From the NCBI RefSeq assembly GCF_028389875.1, contig NC_084702.1, positions 53,478,053 to 53,542,052 of the forward strand: DNA of 64,000 nucleotides. Direction: 5' to 3'. This DNA comes from Rhea pennata. Taxonomy: Eukaryota; Chordata; Aves; Rheiformes; Rheidae. Numbering within the stretch: position 1 is the stretch's first letter; each line of letters opens with the position of its first letter. Shown one piece after another: positions 27,201 through 40,900 of this stretch. A program made the translations under genes and the position numbers. The notes beneath the pieces are model-generated. The model did no database searches. It was not told the DNA's origin and saw nothing but the letters and a program-made list of their open reading frames with translations.

Positions 27201-30200
27201 AGTACTGTGTAAGAAAATATTTTTTCGTTCTCCATAATTAAACTCAGGAAGATTATCTGACTTTACTTTGTAAATTCCAGTCCTCCTTTTAGTATGTCCT
27301 TGGAGCTTTGAGATTTTATTAACTCAAAACAATTCAGACATTAGGCCTCCCAACAGACCATAACACATCCATTAGTAACTGTAACCACTAACTCACTTGC
27401 AAGTTTAGAGAGTTTGAAAGTAGAGAAGAAAAATGAGCAGGGTCTCAGGTCCAAGCCCAGATTCTGCACACGTGGCATGTAAAGTGAGAAATGCCCCTGA
27501 AACAAGATAGCACTGAAATCAACGGCATAGCAGGAGACTCTAGCATTAGATTATATCTTTTCTATAACATGTCAACAAATAAAAAGACCAGTATCTTCTG
27601 AAAAGATGACTGTATCCATATAATGTGGTCCGATTGTCCAGAAAGAAAAATAAGGTAACTATTGCTGGAATTGTATGATTCAAATTTCATGTACATTGCG
27701 AGAATGACAAGCCTTCTGAAAGTCGAGTTGCAATGGTTAGATGGGCTCACCAGGGGGCTGTCATGCTCCAAATGAACAAAAAATGCCAGGCTACGACTAC
27801 AGACATAACTCCATTGTCATTAGATAGCTACAGAGATAGTGTTTATGTTCATTCTTTCGTCAAAAAAAAAATTGCCTAAAAATTTCTTTCTAGTGGTTGT
27901 CCAAAAAAACATATTCAAACAAATATGTATTCAGATACTATACAAGCATGACTCTCCAGCTACTTCCACACAAATTCCTATAAGAACATTATATAATTCA
28001 CTAAGCAGATTTCCAGAAGAACAGAAATATTCCTGGCCATTTTAATTACAGGAAAAAATCTCCCTTTGAAGAGGCTTACACCAACATTTTCCCCATGGTG
28101 GTGATCCATTAATCTTCCCAATGCCAAGGTAAAATTATATGTGTAATTGTAATGTATAATCTTTTTAATTATCACTGGGTAGTTCTTGCAAAATTTGAGA
28201 AGCCACACAGAGCGAGAACAGAAGTCTCACCAGGGGGTCTTGAGTGATTTTGGCAGAGCATCAATTTTACAGTATTTATATAAACCATTTCAACTCTTAC
28301 TTTCCCAGTTTGCACTTCAGGCAAAAATTATGATAACACAAGAGATTCATGAGATGAATAGCTGGATTTAAAGTTCTTTCTCATATTGTGCAACCAGGTC
28401 ATTTCAAGCCAATGGAAATGGAAGTACATTTGAGATGGAAGCACATTAATATTGATAATGCCTCTTTGTAAACAGAGATAAGAATTTCCACTCACTGACA
28501 GCCATAAAGCAATAGAAAGGAATCCCCCGAAGGGGCTTGTCACATTTCACATGACATGTCATTTTCAGCAGGACAAACATAACAAGCACAAGGCATTTTT
28601 AGAGATAACTGAAAAGCCACGAGTGTCTGGGATGGAGGATATGTATACTGTGTATTCAAATTCAGGTTCTCTATCATTTTGACTTTTTGTCTTTTCTGTC
28701 TGCCCTCATTGGACCTGTAGGCTTGTTTTCTTCTCTTCTTTATATCTCTGTTACTTTATTATGAAAAATGGCCATACTGCTGAATTAATATTTCTGTGTA
28801 AGGTAAAATAGAACAATCACAGCATGTTGTTCCCATATTTCACAAAGACTTTGCCAGCAGGAATTTGGGGGCTGGATCACAGCTATTTTTATTTAATGTT
28901 CAGACTTAAATATGGAGCTATGAGTCTCTGTTCCACAGCCTGCTGACTAGAGGCAGGATTTATAGTGATTCTGCACACCATTTCATAGGCTGTGGTTTCA
29001 GAATGGTTGAATGAGATATTTTTATGGAGTATGGCTAAAACTGTCCCTTTCTCCTAGGCTTCACATTTTTGAAGTTACAGTGGTAACTGGAACAAAGATT
29101 TCAATCCCTTAAAAAGACTTAATATTTTGTGACAAAAAAATGCAGTTGGCAGTGAAAAACCTGCTCATTGCTGATAAGAAAAAAATGCTGCAATTCAAGG
29201 ATAAATATTTGGTGAGTTTTAAACTGTAGAAAGTTGCTATTCAATGTAAGGAAACAGACTGTTCTGCTCTGCAAAAGAGGGGCATGATTTGTGAAGTGGT
29301 AGAAAATGGCTAATGCACTAACTGATCTTCCCTGCTCTTCCTAATCCTGCCCTAGGTCCTTGCCATTCCTCCCCATCCCATCTCCAGGTTTCTCTCCACT
29401 CTCCCACAGCCTGTTATCCCACATCATTTCCTAGGAACCAGGATTGCCTCCAAATTGTATTACTAACACCAGCAGTATCTCTTCAGAGCCTGATGAGAAT
29501 TCAGCCACTTCATGCTTTTAAGTGTAAAACAGAAAAAGCTATCTCTGCCTCATATATTCAGGAATGAATGTCTAACAACTGCACTCCTTAAGAGGCTTTT
29601 TAAAATACAGGCATTTGTGGTAATGTTAATTCTGCTAAGGTGGCCCTTCGAGCTAGAGAAGCTATGGCCAAACTCTGGATTGCAATTCCTGAAAGGAAGT
29701 AACGTGGGGGTATTTTTATGCATCTGCGAAGTTCTGGGCCCTTTTCATTGTGAAGACCATCTTTAGCTAGTAGAATACAATGAGGAATCATGTCCAGAGC
29801 CAAAGACGTTGCTCATTTTTTTGCTAGAGAACACAGATAATAAATGCCTTTTACTGCATTCATGCACTCATGTAGAAAACATAGTTTTCTCAACAGAATG
29901 CTTGATCGTGTCATGGTATTGGTAAGGATGTGGAAGAGGGAAGGAAGCACCTAGCTGCCATTGATGGCTGCTTCAAACTGCCTCCAGTGACCAGCGATTA
30001 AACCTGCTGCTTCTCTGTGAAGCTAGTGTGACCCCCAGGCATGAGAGGCAACTCAATAGCCCACAAGGCAGCAGCTGCTCCTGCTCTTTCTGTTAGCTAT
30101 GATCAATTCACTTAACCTTCAAGCTAAAGACAGTAGAATACCCTTCCTGGAAAGAGGAAGGAGAAAGGCTGTAATAATCAAATAGTGTTAATAAAATGCT

Positions 30201-33171
30201 CTGTACATGCTAAAGCTCACTACGATGCACTGAAAAAAATCTAGCTGATTTGAATAAGTTTATCTTCCCTTCCTTGATGTCCTTTATTTGGAAAATTTAT
30301 TTTTACAAAAGAATGGTGAAGTCTGGTAGAACAGGAATTTGCCTCAAAGTCAGTCTCTAAATGAGGTTTCACCACCAATCAGAGCACTGAGACTGATTGC
30401 CTGTGGAGCCAGACACACAAGACTGCTGAGGAGCAGCATGTCGCTGGGGATGTCTTGGGAAGATGGATTGCACTCATTCGCAACAGGGTTTTCTCTCTTT
30501 CTCTCAGGATGGCAGAGTGGTGGGGTTCATAGTTCTAAAGGTGCTTTTTTGAGTGTAAGCCAGAAAAAGCTGTTTCTGCCTCAAATGCTCATGATTTAAT
30601 GAAATAAATGCAGTAAACTACTTTGCTCTGATTATGAACACTGATAAATTAGTTCAGAAAAGTGGATCATCCAGTGATGGTATTAAGATGAAGAAAGGTC
30701 CGTCATATGTAATGGAGAGGATTCTACAGACAATGAATGAGTACAGAAAAAACCTGCAAGTGGAAATCTGTATGAGTTTCCATCCCAAATCAATACCCTC
30801 TTGTGTTCCCAAGTGGCAGCACTTACCTTATAGCAGGCTAAAAAGTTACTCTCAATAATCAGTTCAAATCTTCAGGTAGCTAGTCCAGCCATGAAGTTAA
30901 GTTCTGCTCTTTGATCATGCTGCAAAACTGAAAGACTTGAGTTATTCTGACAATAGCATTCCATATTTGACCTGTATGTTCACAGACCAAATCCAAGATT
31001 TTAAATAATCAATAAATGGAACTTTTGAATCCTGAAAATTACAATTATTAGAAGGAAAAGACTTTTACTCAGAGCAAATAGAAGAAAGAAATCTGTTTCT
31101 ACTGGCTTGCTGGACTTCAGTGTCCAGCTGATGGACTCGTGTTTTTTTTTTCTCCCTCTCTCCACGGTGAACTTGTCTTTGATCCTTGTGCATTTATAAC
31201 CAATATGATGCCATCGGTCCACCACTTTAGGTCAGGCAACAATAGCTAATGTACTACCTGAAATCTCTTAGTTTCCTGCAAATATGAAGGTTTTTATAAC
31301 TTGGAGAGCAGTTATAAAAAATTTAAACTACAGTAGCTGAAGCATATGATAAAGTAATGTATCTACTTGTTCAATTCGGCATTAGCATTGCATAGTGACA
31401 GCTGCAGAGTCTGTGAAAGCTACTGTGCTTCAGTCAAAGGAAATGAGAATCTCCCCTTCAAGTGGGAATGGATGGGGCCCTGACTTTGAATCAGTAAATC
31501 AGTTTTAAAAAATGCTTTAGGGCTTTGGTTTTAATTAATGTTTGTATATTGGAAGAGCTACTCTGTCCCACATAGCATCAAAATTATGCAGAATGTAGAC
31601 CATGTATAAAATGATTATCTTTGGTTAATGAGTCTGTTAGTGCAAATGTAGCTCATTTTTGCAGCAAACAGTTTATTTTTACTGAATTTCTGGTTTCAAA
31701 ACCAGAAGCATGGAATGCCCTTGTTGTTCCAAAATATGCATTTGATAAGGATTCTTTATCTGACTCACACAAAACACAGTCTATTGGGAAAACATTTTGT
31801 CTTTTCAATCTTGGGTGCTTTCTTTTATATGTGGTGCAAGGAGACAGTAGCTGTACAGATGATGATTTTTCCTTCCTGTGATGTTTTTCCACAAAAGCAT
31901 CAGTAACTCTTTACAAATGTATGGCTCATAATTTCAGTCATATGACTTAACAGTATATTTCCTGTCTCTTTAATGCAACTGACTTATTTTTCCTTTCTAC
32001 CTTTTGCTGGCACCTGAGTAGAATTGCGATGATACTGAATATACCTGGCAGAGCAGAATCATCAGTCACTGCCAGGCATGACTGCAACATGGAAAGTCTC
32101 AGCAGAGAGAAGAAAACTACCTGCTGTACTCCTCAACCCAAGATATATTGTCTATAATATCAATTGCTGTCACTACTTAGAAAAGGCTAAAAAAAGAGGA
32201 ATTTTTCTTTTTCTTGTCTATATTTGAATTTTATTTGAATTGTCTTTTTCTTGTGACATTTGTCTCGTAAATAGCAGATATAAATTAGTCTCTCTTGTTC
32301 AGCTGTATTACTGCTGGAAGGGACACACCCATCATGTAATTCTGCACCAGAAATTCTGCACGGATGTGTGCTGGATTTGCATTGTTCAATCTCTAGACCA
32401 TAAAGCTGGCAGACACAGCCCCAACAAGATAAAGACCAGGGGGATACGATATGGGTGGGAAAACAGCTAGGGAAGGAGGTTTAAGAGGACAGATGAGGAG
32501 TGAAGCATTTGGTTAGAGGGAAGCTCCCTTATTCCTATTCGCCAGAGTCAAAATAATCTCTTACAGAAATGGTGTAAATATTGCATATTTAAAATATGCA
32601 AGAAACTGATTTGCAATCATATTTTCAGACTAAGTTAGAATTACACTCAGAGCATCACCAAATGCTAGAAAGAGAGTGAGCGAGCTCTGTGGAATGAGCT
32701 ATTGTATTTGTGCCTGAGAGAATACTAAGTGCAGAGAATGCTGCCATGCCCAAACCCAGTATGTTCACTTCTGCAGAACAGATATTTTACATCAGTGAAT
32801 TATGGTAATTTTGAAAGACTATCACAGATTATCACAAACTAGTGTCAGATGCTTATTACCTGATGTACAGGCAAATCCCAGACACAAAAGCACTTCTCTC
32901 CAGACTATGAGGGAACAGCAACTGCTTAGCGCTGGCATTATGAACTCTTTCCATCATTGTCATTACTGTAAAATTGTCATTGCTGTGTGCAAGGAGAAAG
33001 GCCCAAACAGACAAGTATTTAGGTGCTCCATGTTGAATGTAGTGTTCTTGATTGCACCTCTCCATTTTATCCTCATTTGGGTTCTCAAACGTTCATGTTT
33101 TTGCTTGTTTCCTTTATAAAACAGACAGCCTTGCCAAGTCCCCAGAAATTTCTCTTACACTTGATTATTTA
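27201..33171. other. Gene-poor interval, no gene seen
   Basis: No gene or classified repeat is supportable. Two short segments at 29513-29560 and 30541-30588 resemble each other (roughly 80 percent over about 45 bp by eye), which may mark an old dispersed repeat. The remaining frames are below 90 codons. Confidence 0.5.
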
Positions 33172-33315
33172 GGGCAGGTTTAGTTCAGTTGGTTAGAGCG
33201 TGGTGCTGCCAATGCCAAGGTGGGGGGTTCAATCCCCATATGGGCTACTTGCTTGAGGGTTGGATTAGGTGACTTCCAGAGGTCCCTTCCAACCATACTT
33301 ACCATTCTATGATTT
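33172..33315 (+). mobile_element. tRNA-Ile-derived SINE with CR1-type tail
   Basis: The first about 75 bp look like a degenerate isoleucine tRNA gene: an A-box-like 'tagttcagttgg' at 33181-33192, a stem region 'agagcgtggtgctg', and a B-box-like 'ggttcaatcccc' ending near 33238. The usual anticodon region is altered and the acceptor stem is imperfect, so it is not a working tRNA. It runs straight into a CR1 3' end ('ggttggattaggtgacttc', 'gaggtcccttccaacc', 'ccattctatgatt'). This head-tail layout matches the zebra finch TguSINE1 type, which is moved by CR1 machinery. No clear target-site duplication is visible, as expected for CR1-mobilised elements. Confidence 0.85.
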
Positions 33316-34300
33316 TTCAAAGATGATTGTTTTTTCTCTGCTTTCCTAAAATTTCCTAAAATGCTTTCCTAAATGAAGCAATTGTTTCAGAGTCCTTTTC
33401 CAGCCTGAGTGTCATCTGTGCTAACAAACAGGAGTTTTGGACATCTCTCAAGGCATTTAAAGAGCACTGCAGTATAGTTTACAAAGGTCACAAACAACTA
33501 GTTAGTTCTTCTATCTAGAATTAAAAAGGCAGTTAGTTACAAAAACTGGTTTTGCAAAAGACTTGCTGAAATGCTGCAGTTAGCATTACTTGTGACCTAA
33601 AAGCACTATGGTTAGTATATTACCGCCTTCTTCCTTGCTAGAAGCTTAGTCTAAATTACAGGCTAATTCAGAGTTCCCAAACGTTGACACTAACAAAAGA
33701 AAGGATTATTAGGAAGACAGTATCTCAAATGACCAGAAGAGTGAGGAGTGAAAATTGTATCTCAGCCTACTTTTCACTGTTGTTGGGAAGCTTCTACCGC
33801 TTTGTCTATATATATTTTCAATTACAGCACTGGATACCTCTCCTCAAGTCAAATTTCAAGGGGAGACCAATGGGATTTGATAGAAAAGAAGCTAACCTAG
33901 AATTACAGAGTATAATGCTCATAATCCTTCTTTTGGCATAAAGTTGAGCCGGGAAGTTAAGGGTAAGCCTTTGACCAGATGTCTGCTGTTCTCCCACCAG
34001 ATCCTTACAGTAAGCCTCCAGCTTACACAGAGAAAAGTATCAAAATGCAGCTGCAACAGTCATCATTATTTCATCAGGGTAGTGGATGAATACACAGTTT
34101 ATATGGCTCTGAAGAGTCTAAACAAGAAAGAGGAGTTTAGGAACACAAAGTGAATGAGAAATGATTGGAAATGACTGAATTAAATAAAAGGAAGATTTAT
34201 ACTGAGAAAGGAATGGATGCTATTTTGCCAGGACTCATAGCAGAGTTGATGAACCAAATATAGAACAAGGAAAAATCTTGCCTTATGACAGAATAAACCA
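33316..34300. other. Intergenic, downstream of ATP6AP1L
   Basis: AT-rich flank without a supportable gene. A minor repetition of 'tttcctaaaa' occurs at about 33340-33375. Two plus-strand frames of 85 and 69 codons at 33684-34153 have no recognisable content. Confidence 0.5.
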
Positions 34301-34326
34301 GCAGGTTTTATTTTGTTTTTTGTAAC

Positions 34327-34332
34327 TTTATT
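34327..34332 (-). terminator. ATP6AP1L: Candidate poly(A) signal of ATP6AP1L
   Basis: AATAAA on the minus strand, about 320 bases after the stop codon. A second AATAAA lies just beyond at 34307-34312. Which one is used cannot be told from sequence. Confidence 0.5.
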
Positions 34333-34649
34333 TACTTCAAATGTTCCATTACTGATTTTTCATTTCAGGACTTGGTGAGCTGGCTGTAAAGATTTGCATT
34401 TTCATTTGGTACTATGGGAATAAACTCTCATCACATGAATTCTCTCACTCCACTGCGATTATTTTATCTTGTCCTCTTTTTTCAAAACATCTTTGTGATG
34501 ATTATCAACAAATAATAGCCAGTAACTGGCTAAACAGTCTGTTACCTATTTTTCCTTTGATCAACTGGTGAAAAATCCACACAAACTAAAAAGAACAGTG
34601 CCAGCAGAAAAAAAAATACCACTTGTTCCACTGAGACAGATGCATACTG

Positions 34650-34952
34650 CTAAATATAGATTTTACAGAACTGTTGGTTTCTAAGTTCATAGGATTCATT
34701 TCCACTGCTTCTCAGAGGCTCCTTCTCATCCCCCACGTCATTGTCTTTCATTTGTACAAAATAGGCAGGAGAAGCTTTGCATTCATAATGCCTGTCAAGA
34801 GATTTCAAGTGGATCAACATATGAAGAGCATAGGCAAGAACCAGCAGCAGAATCAGTGACATAACCAAACCCATAAGTATTGCTGGAGAGAAAAAGGATG
34901 CACAGTCTTTCGCATAGGCAAAATGTCCTTCTTGAATGTTAAAACCTTGAAT
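34650..34952 (-). CDS. ATP6AP1L: ATP6AP1L terminal coding exon (TM helix and tail)
   Basis: Acceptor 'ttctttatag', 100 codons plus TAG. It encodes IQGFNIQEGHFAYAKDCASF, the single membrane helix (MGLVMSLILLLVLAYALHML) and LKSLDRHYE, which aligns with the Ac45 C-terminus. The last about 45 residues extend beyond the Ac45 tail. Confidence 0.97.
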   Translation of the reverse strand: MQGFNIQEGHFAYAKDCASFFSPAILMGLVMSLILLLVLAYALHMLIHLKSLDRHYECKASPAYFVQMKDNDVGDEKEPLRSSGNESYELRNQQFCKIYI

Positions 34953-37900
34953 CTATAAAGAAAACAAAAGGGCTCAAGTTAAATAAATTCTTTGCTGTCC
35001 TGGTTACAAACTACTCCATGCATTTGCTCCTGAAGCCAGTAGACATCCTAACCTAATGCCTTCATATTGCAAAACTGTATCTAGCAATGCTAGCTGGAAT
35101 TAACAATTAAGAGTTTATCCAGGTCAGTCTTCTAGAAATGGCCAGCTATTCTAATCCCCTTAGCTCTGGTGCCCAAAGGATTTGCAGTTTTATTTTAAAC
35201 AAAATTTTATATGATCACTTTTGATCACACAGTCACATTCAATTGTAAACTTTGTGCCTTTCTAGTTTAAAGTACATTTCCAGCATCGTTTGCTGAGAAT
35301 CTGCAGTTTCTCTGTTTCAAATTGTATAAATTTAAACATAACAATCAAAGAAATATTCTCAGTTGCCTACCCTAATATTAGATTTACATCACCAGATGGA
35401 AGTTAAGGATATATGGAAGCAACTCAGCTAAAATTCACAAAGCTGTGTTCAATTATGGCCTATACCAGTACATTCTACTTTGTAGTTTCAAGGGACAGGG
35501 AGTTGTTTCAGTTCTAACATGACATTTACTAGGTTTGCATGCAGGGAATTAGACTGTCTGCTCACCAAAATGGGTCCATGGGTGATTAACTCATGGTGAG
35601 AAAATGCAGATCAACTTTCCTTCCATCCCCCTTTTTCAGCTATTCATTACCACAAGACCTACTTCCTTGCATTTATTTGCTTACATATTTCGTGTGTCCC
35701 TCATTAAAAATATTTTCTTTCTGAGCAAGTTTTGGCTTTTTTCTTCTTGCCCTTGAAAGGGGTCAATAAATTGGAGGCCAGTAAACATTCAAAAAGATTC
35801 ATCATCACATGCGGAACAGTCAGCTCTGGACTGCAAAACAGTGACATTCTGAATGGACTGTAGTGACAGTGAGCTAGAACAGAAGCACACAGTCCAGTGC
35901 AGCAGGGCAGTGGGCTATTTGGGGGGGGGGGATTCATCCCCTCTAATTTAGGTATCTAAAGTGAGACATCTAGTCCGGTCCACCTAGGTTCACTTATTGT
36001 CAGAAAAACAGGCACCTGTAGAATATGATTAATCTTGTCCCAAAGTAAGGACTCAAAATGAGTAAGCGAAATTATCCACTGGCTTTAGAGGCAGAGTGGG
36101 GTAACTATAAACAGGGCACAAGATTAAAATTCTGAGGCATGAAAAGTCAGATGAATCCCATGCTCAGTGACTGATGCTGCTACTGATGTTGGTTTTAAGA
36201 GCCTAGCTCAGGGGGGCATAATTCAGAAAGTGACATTCACATCCTACACCAAATAGAAACCCAACCAAGAGACTACAGAAAAAGTATGTAGCCCTTCATC
36301 CCCTTTGACAGGAATACAATTAAAATTTTTTCTATTCATTTTTTTCCACGTTCCATGGAAATCCTGTAAGTCGCATGGGGAAGATGATAACATTTTCTTG
36401 GCATGAGGGACAAAACTTCCCATCAGTCAATGGGATCCATTTGGCTTCGCTTCATAATATTACCTGGAAATCAATGAAAGTGACTTCCCAGAGCTTTGAA
36501 ACATCATTTGCGGAGCTGGGTATCAGGAGTGCATCATATCTCTGCAAGCTGCTCACACGTTCACAGTGGTAGGAGTAACTTGCCGGTGCATATATTCTGG
36601 TTGCATTAAATGTCGCTTGTACAGAGTGGTTGTAAAGAAGCTGCACTCTGTGTAAACTGAACCAGTTCTGAACAGACAGCTGGTAATAACTGGTTGTTAA
36701 TAAGAATCTGAAAATATTGTATGGGAAGAAAGATGAATAAAAGAAATAGGTCTAAAAGCTGGAACTGTTAAATTCTTATGTTGAACATATTGAAGACTCA
36801 CTGAAATTACCAAAGTTGCAGTCATTTGTAGTACTGGAAGCTCTTTATTTTGTTTTTAATAGAGTCTGGCAAGTGATTTGGAGTTCTCTATTGCTATAGC
36901 TGAAGGACTCTGCTGTTCTCTCATACAGTGAAGTAGTCAGATATCACTACTACTACAAATGTCTAGTTACGGGGCTGCATTGGGAGAATACCACTGGGTC
37001 TGTGGCTGCTCAGACACCTGGCTACTGAGCAGATTTTTTTTTCTCCTAAATGACTGAAGAAAATATATATGTAATGTTGGCAATGTACTTGCATTGAAAA
37101 CATGGAAAGTTTTTCAAGTTTCAGCTTGTACATGTGTTACACACTGTACATGTTTTGAAACACATGCATGTGTTTCATATGCTGACACGGTATTTTGCTT
37201 CAAGACTTCAAAGGTCACTTTGGTACATGCTCCAAAGTAAACAGCATAAATTCCACCAATGTTAATGAGAACTGTCTCCTGAATGGTTAAGGTGCGAAAT
37301 GTGGTGCTCATGACAAGTATATTAAGTTGTATATATGGATACGGTAAAATTCTCTTCTGTTACATACACTACAGCATATGTTTATTACTCCCTCTATATT
37401 ATTATTTCAACGAATCCCAGAGTGGATTAGAAGAGTGGATTAGTTCTTCACAAAGAACTCTAGCTGGTGCATTACATACTCCAAAATGTTTACAGCTTAA
37501 ACTTTAGACACGATACACTAAGTAGGCAGAGTGGATGAGGTGTGGAAGAATGAAGGTTATAGCAATATAAACCTACGAACACTCAGTTTATGCTTGGAGT
37601 CTTGATTAAAAAAAAACATATAATCACATGTAGTATTATTTGTCAAGCAATGCTGTTTTCTTGGATCACTGAGAAGCAAATGAAGTAGACCAAAGTCTGA
37701 CGCCTGAGCAGCTCACGCTATCAGTTCTTTCAGCAGAATTCCCGGACAAAAATTTAGCAAATTGGCAAGTTTTAGCAAAAATCTCAGGCAAGGGAAAGTT
37801 CTATTTAAAACAGATGACCTGATCTTTTCTTATGAGTAGGAAAGTCAACAGAGAAAAAGAAATGCCTTAATAAAACAAAATAAAGAGACAAATGACAGCC

Positions 37901-40900
37901 CCATTAAATGCAAGTCTCTTCTGTTGCTTGATTCTATAATCAACAATTCTATCAAACTATTTTTGCTTATACAGACTCTCTTGAAACAAATTGCATAGGC
38001 AACTGCATAGCAATACATTCAACAGATATTAACATTTGATTATCTAATATTTTCTTTATCACATAAACTTACCTAATAACAAGTCCCTTTAGATTGCCAA
38101 TGTCACCAAACTTCAGAGAAAGCCTATGTCAAAAAGAAAATGATGTCAAACTGGAGAAATATTAAAAAAACAACACAGAAGATTAAGCACAGTTATACAT
38201 AGAGCCTTTTCCTCAGTATATCTTTGAAGTCATTAGAAAAAAGATGAAACGATAAAATCTAACTCCTCAAAATCCAGTAGTTTAGTTGTTAATTTCAGTA
38301 AGGCCTAGACTGTACAGGAAAGAACAGAACTACATGCTTAACTTTCCACACAAACTTAAATCCCGTTGTTTCCAACTTCTACTGATAAGTGTAATTAGGT
38401 TCACTTGATATATGCTCTGCTTCTCAAGTCAATCAGGCTAATTTATAATATTATATCTTTGTCAAGTACCACCTACACAGATTATTAGAAAATGCTGTGT
38501 GTATGCAGTAACTTTTTCCTCATCTTTGTAGATACCAGAGCATAACAAATACAGATGGTATTTGAGTTCAAACTTCATACATGTGCAACATTATATATAC
38601 ATATATATATATTTGTATATATACACATTAACTGCGAAGCAGCTATACAGAGCTTATATACAGTCAACATGGACATGTGAAATTTACTAAAATGAAAGGC
38701 CTTGGCAGGGTAATTGTACCCATATGCATACTCTACCATCTTGGTACCGTCTCTGAAACTAAGCCATTGTAGCAGTACATAATTAAGTGGCATAGAAATT
38801 TTCGGCTTAACAATATTTTCCCTCTTAGAAACTATCTGCATAACATTTTTTTCTGCTGACATAATCTTGTTAGGCTAAGTTAGATATCATAACACAGTGA
38901 AGTGACATGCAACACCTAAAAGACTTCAGAATATAAAGCTGAAAAAAAATAAAAAGCAGATGATTTTGTAAGAAATACTGTTTTCTTCTTATACTTTGAC
39001 TAACACTGGGTCAAATAAGCCAGAACACTGAGCCTCTAGACACTCTCTTGTTTTATTAAAAAAAAATAGCTAGCTGAATATTAGACACATGCAAATACGA
39101 CATTAAATTCAGTTGCCTGACCCATGACATACTGCATAAAAAAAGGCTGGATTGTTATATTTTATGTACATATACATATATAGATTTACATCAAATGCAT
39201 ATGCATAAGAGACCAAATATTTTTTCCTGGCTCCAGCTGCTTTGCATTGATCAGGCAGTATAAAGCAGCTTGAAAGCTGATCTAAAACCAAATCAGAAGA
39301 TAGTCTTAAAAAAAGGTTAGAGAAGGGAGAACTTCAAGGGATTTTCCTGGGGTGAGAAGAACAGAGCAATGCATCATGTTAGCACTCAACTAGATAATCA
39401 AATGGCACAATTTATAGCAGTCTTTAAACCTGAGATTAGGGAACAAAATGGAAATTAAAGTCAGCTATTCTCTTTTTCTCCTTAGCTATAGCCAAACATA
39501 AATTGACTCCAAATCTTAACCACAAGTTCTATTCAACAATTATGCTGAGTCTAATGAAACCAGACTATACATTCTCCTACTTGCAGAGCATGATTTTTAC
39601 ACACAAGGACTTGGATTAATACTGGAGTGCTGATGGGGCACATGGGCTCACAAGTTTCTAGTGAACTGATATTCGAGTTCTAGCAGAAATGTGACAGATT
39701 CGTTCATGGAATCTATCAAATGTCACAACAAATCCCTCCTAGCAAAGGTTCAGAATAAAACAGGTCTTCCTTGGTCAAGAGTCTACAATACACTCAAAGG
39801 GTTTGCGCAGAAGTTATTGAGACTAGTATTTTCTAAAGGTACCCTGAATCAGCAAAGCACAGAACATTAAATCATACAACCACTGGGAAGTGGTAGCATT
39901 TTCCTCTCTCTGTCCGTAGAGCAGAAGAGAAAAATCTCAGTAGGCGTAGTGTCTTGACCTCTGCAAAAAAAACATCAACCTCAGCTACAAAAAAAGCACC
40001 AAATTCCTGCCTGCATTTAGCACCTATGTCCCTAGTTTTAGGCTGCTCAGAAAATCCTATGGGCAAACAGAGAGAAAGGACAGAAGACGTGGCACATAAG
40101 GTGGCTTTGGATTCAGAGATTATGAGATCAAACTCCAGATCTTGTTAAACACCGATAAAAGGCATGTCAAGGGTATCTCATACATTTTTCTGCTTCCTGG
40201 CTCTCTCCTGCAGCTTTTTCTATGGATAGTATGTTCTATAATCTCTCAAATCTAAATATAAATCATAGAACAGAACATACAGTTCTAACTTCTTAGAACA
40301 ATACTCTGTATCTGCAGAGTGAAGCGCATAGACATTACTAAATCAGATACTGGTACTACTCTAAGCACTGTAGAGGTACCTGTGACAGACATGTGGTCAG
40401 AATAACCTGTTGAAATTTAGCAATCTCCTAACATACACTAATAGGAGCAAGTCTACAGCCTGCCACTGCAAATGTCTTTCTGATTTTTGAAACCTCACAG
40501 ACAACTGTAAAAACTATGCTTTGTGTTTTGAAACCCTTACTTTCATGAGTACATTTTTATTAAGTTATCATTTCTAATAAGAGCTTATTAGCTCTGAACT
40601 GCAAAACAGAAAAAGGACTATTTGCTAATTTACTACTTTTTTATTTTTAAACCAGTATTATTCTTTTTCCACTTACTATTTTCTACATTCCCTTCCAAAA
40701 CATAGTGCTGCATTTATTCATTTGCTGATAATGTAAAATTGAAACTGCCTCTGATGCTGAAAATCCTTTTTTATTTGACTGCAAAGGTGAGTTTTGCCAT
40801 GTGAATTCATAATATTCTGAATGCAATGATTCCAGAGAGAAAATAACTTGACTTGCTTTTCAACTATATTTTTGGTTTTCTGGTAACCTCAGTAAAATTT

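Noticed and set aside
33172-33246. Functional tRNA-Ile gene
   Set aside because: The acceptor stem does not pair well, the anticodon loop is altered, and a CR1 tail follows directly. It is a SINE head.
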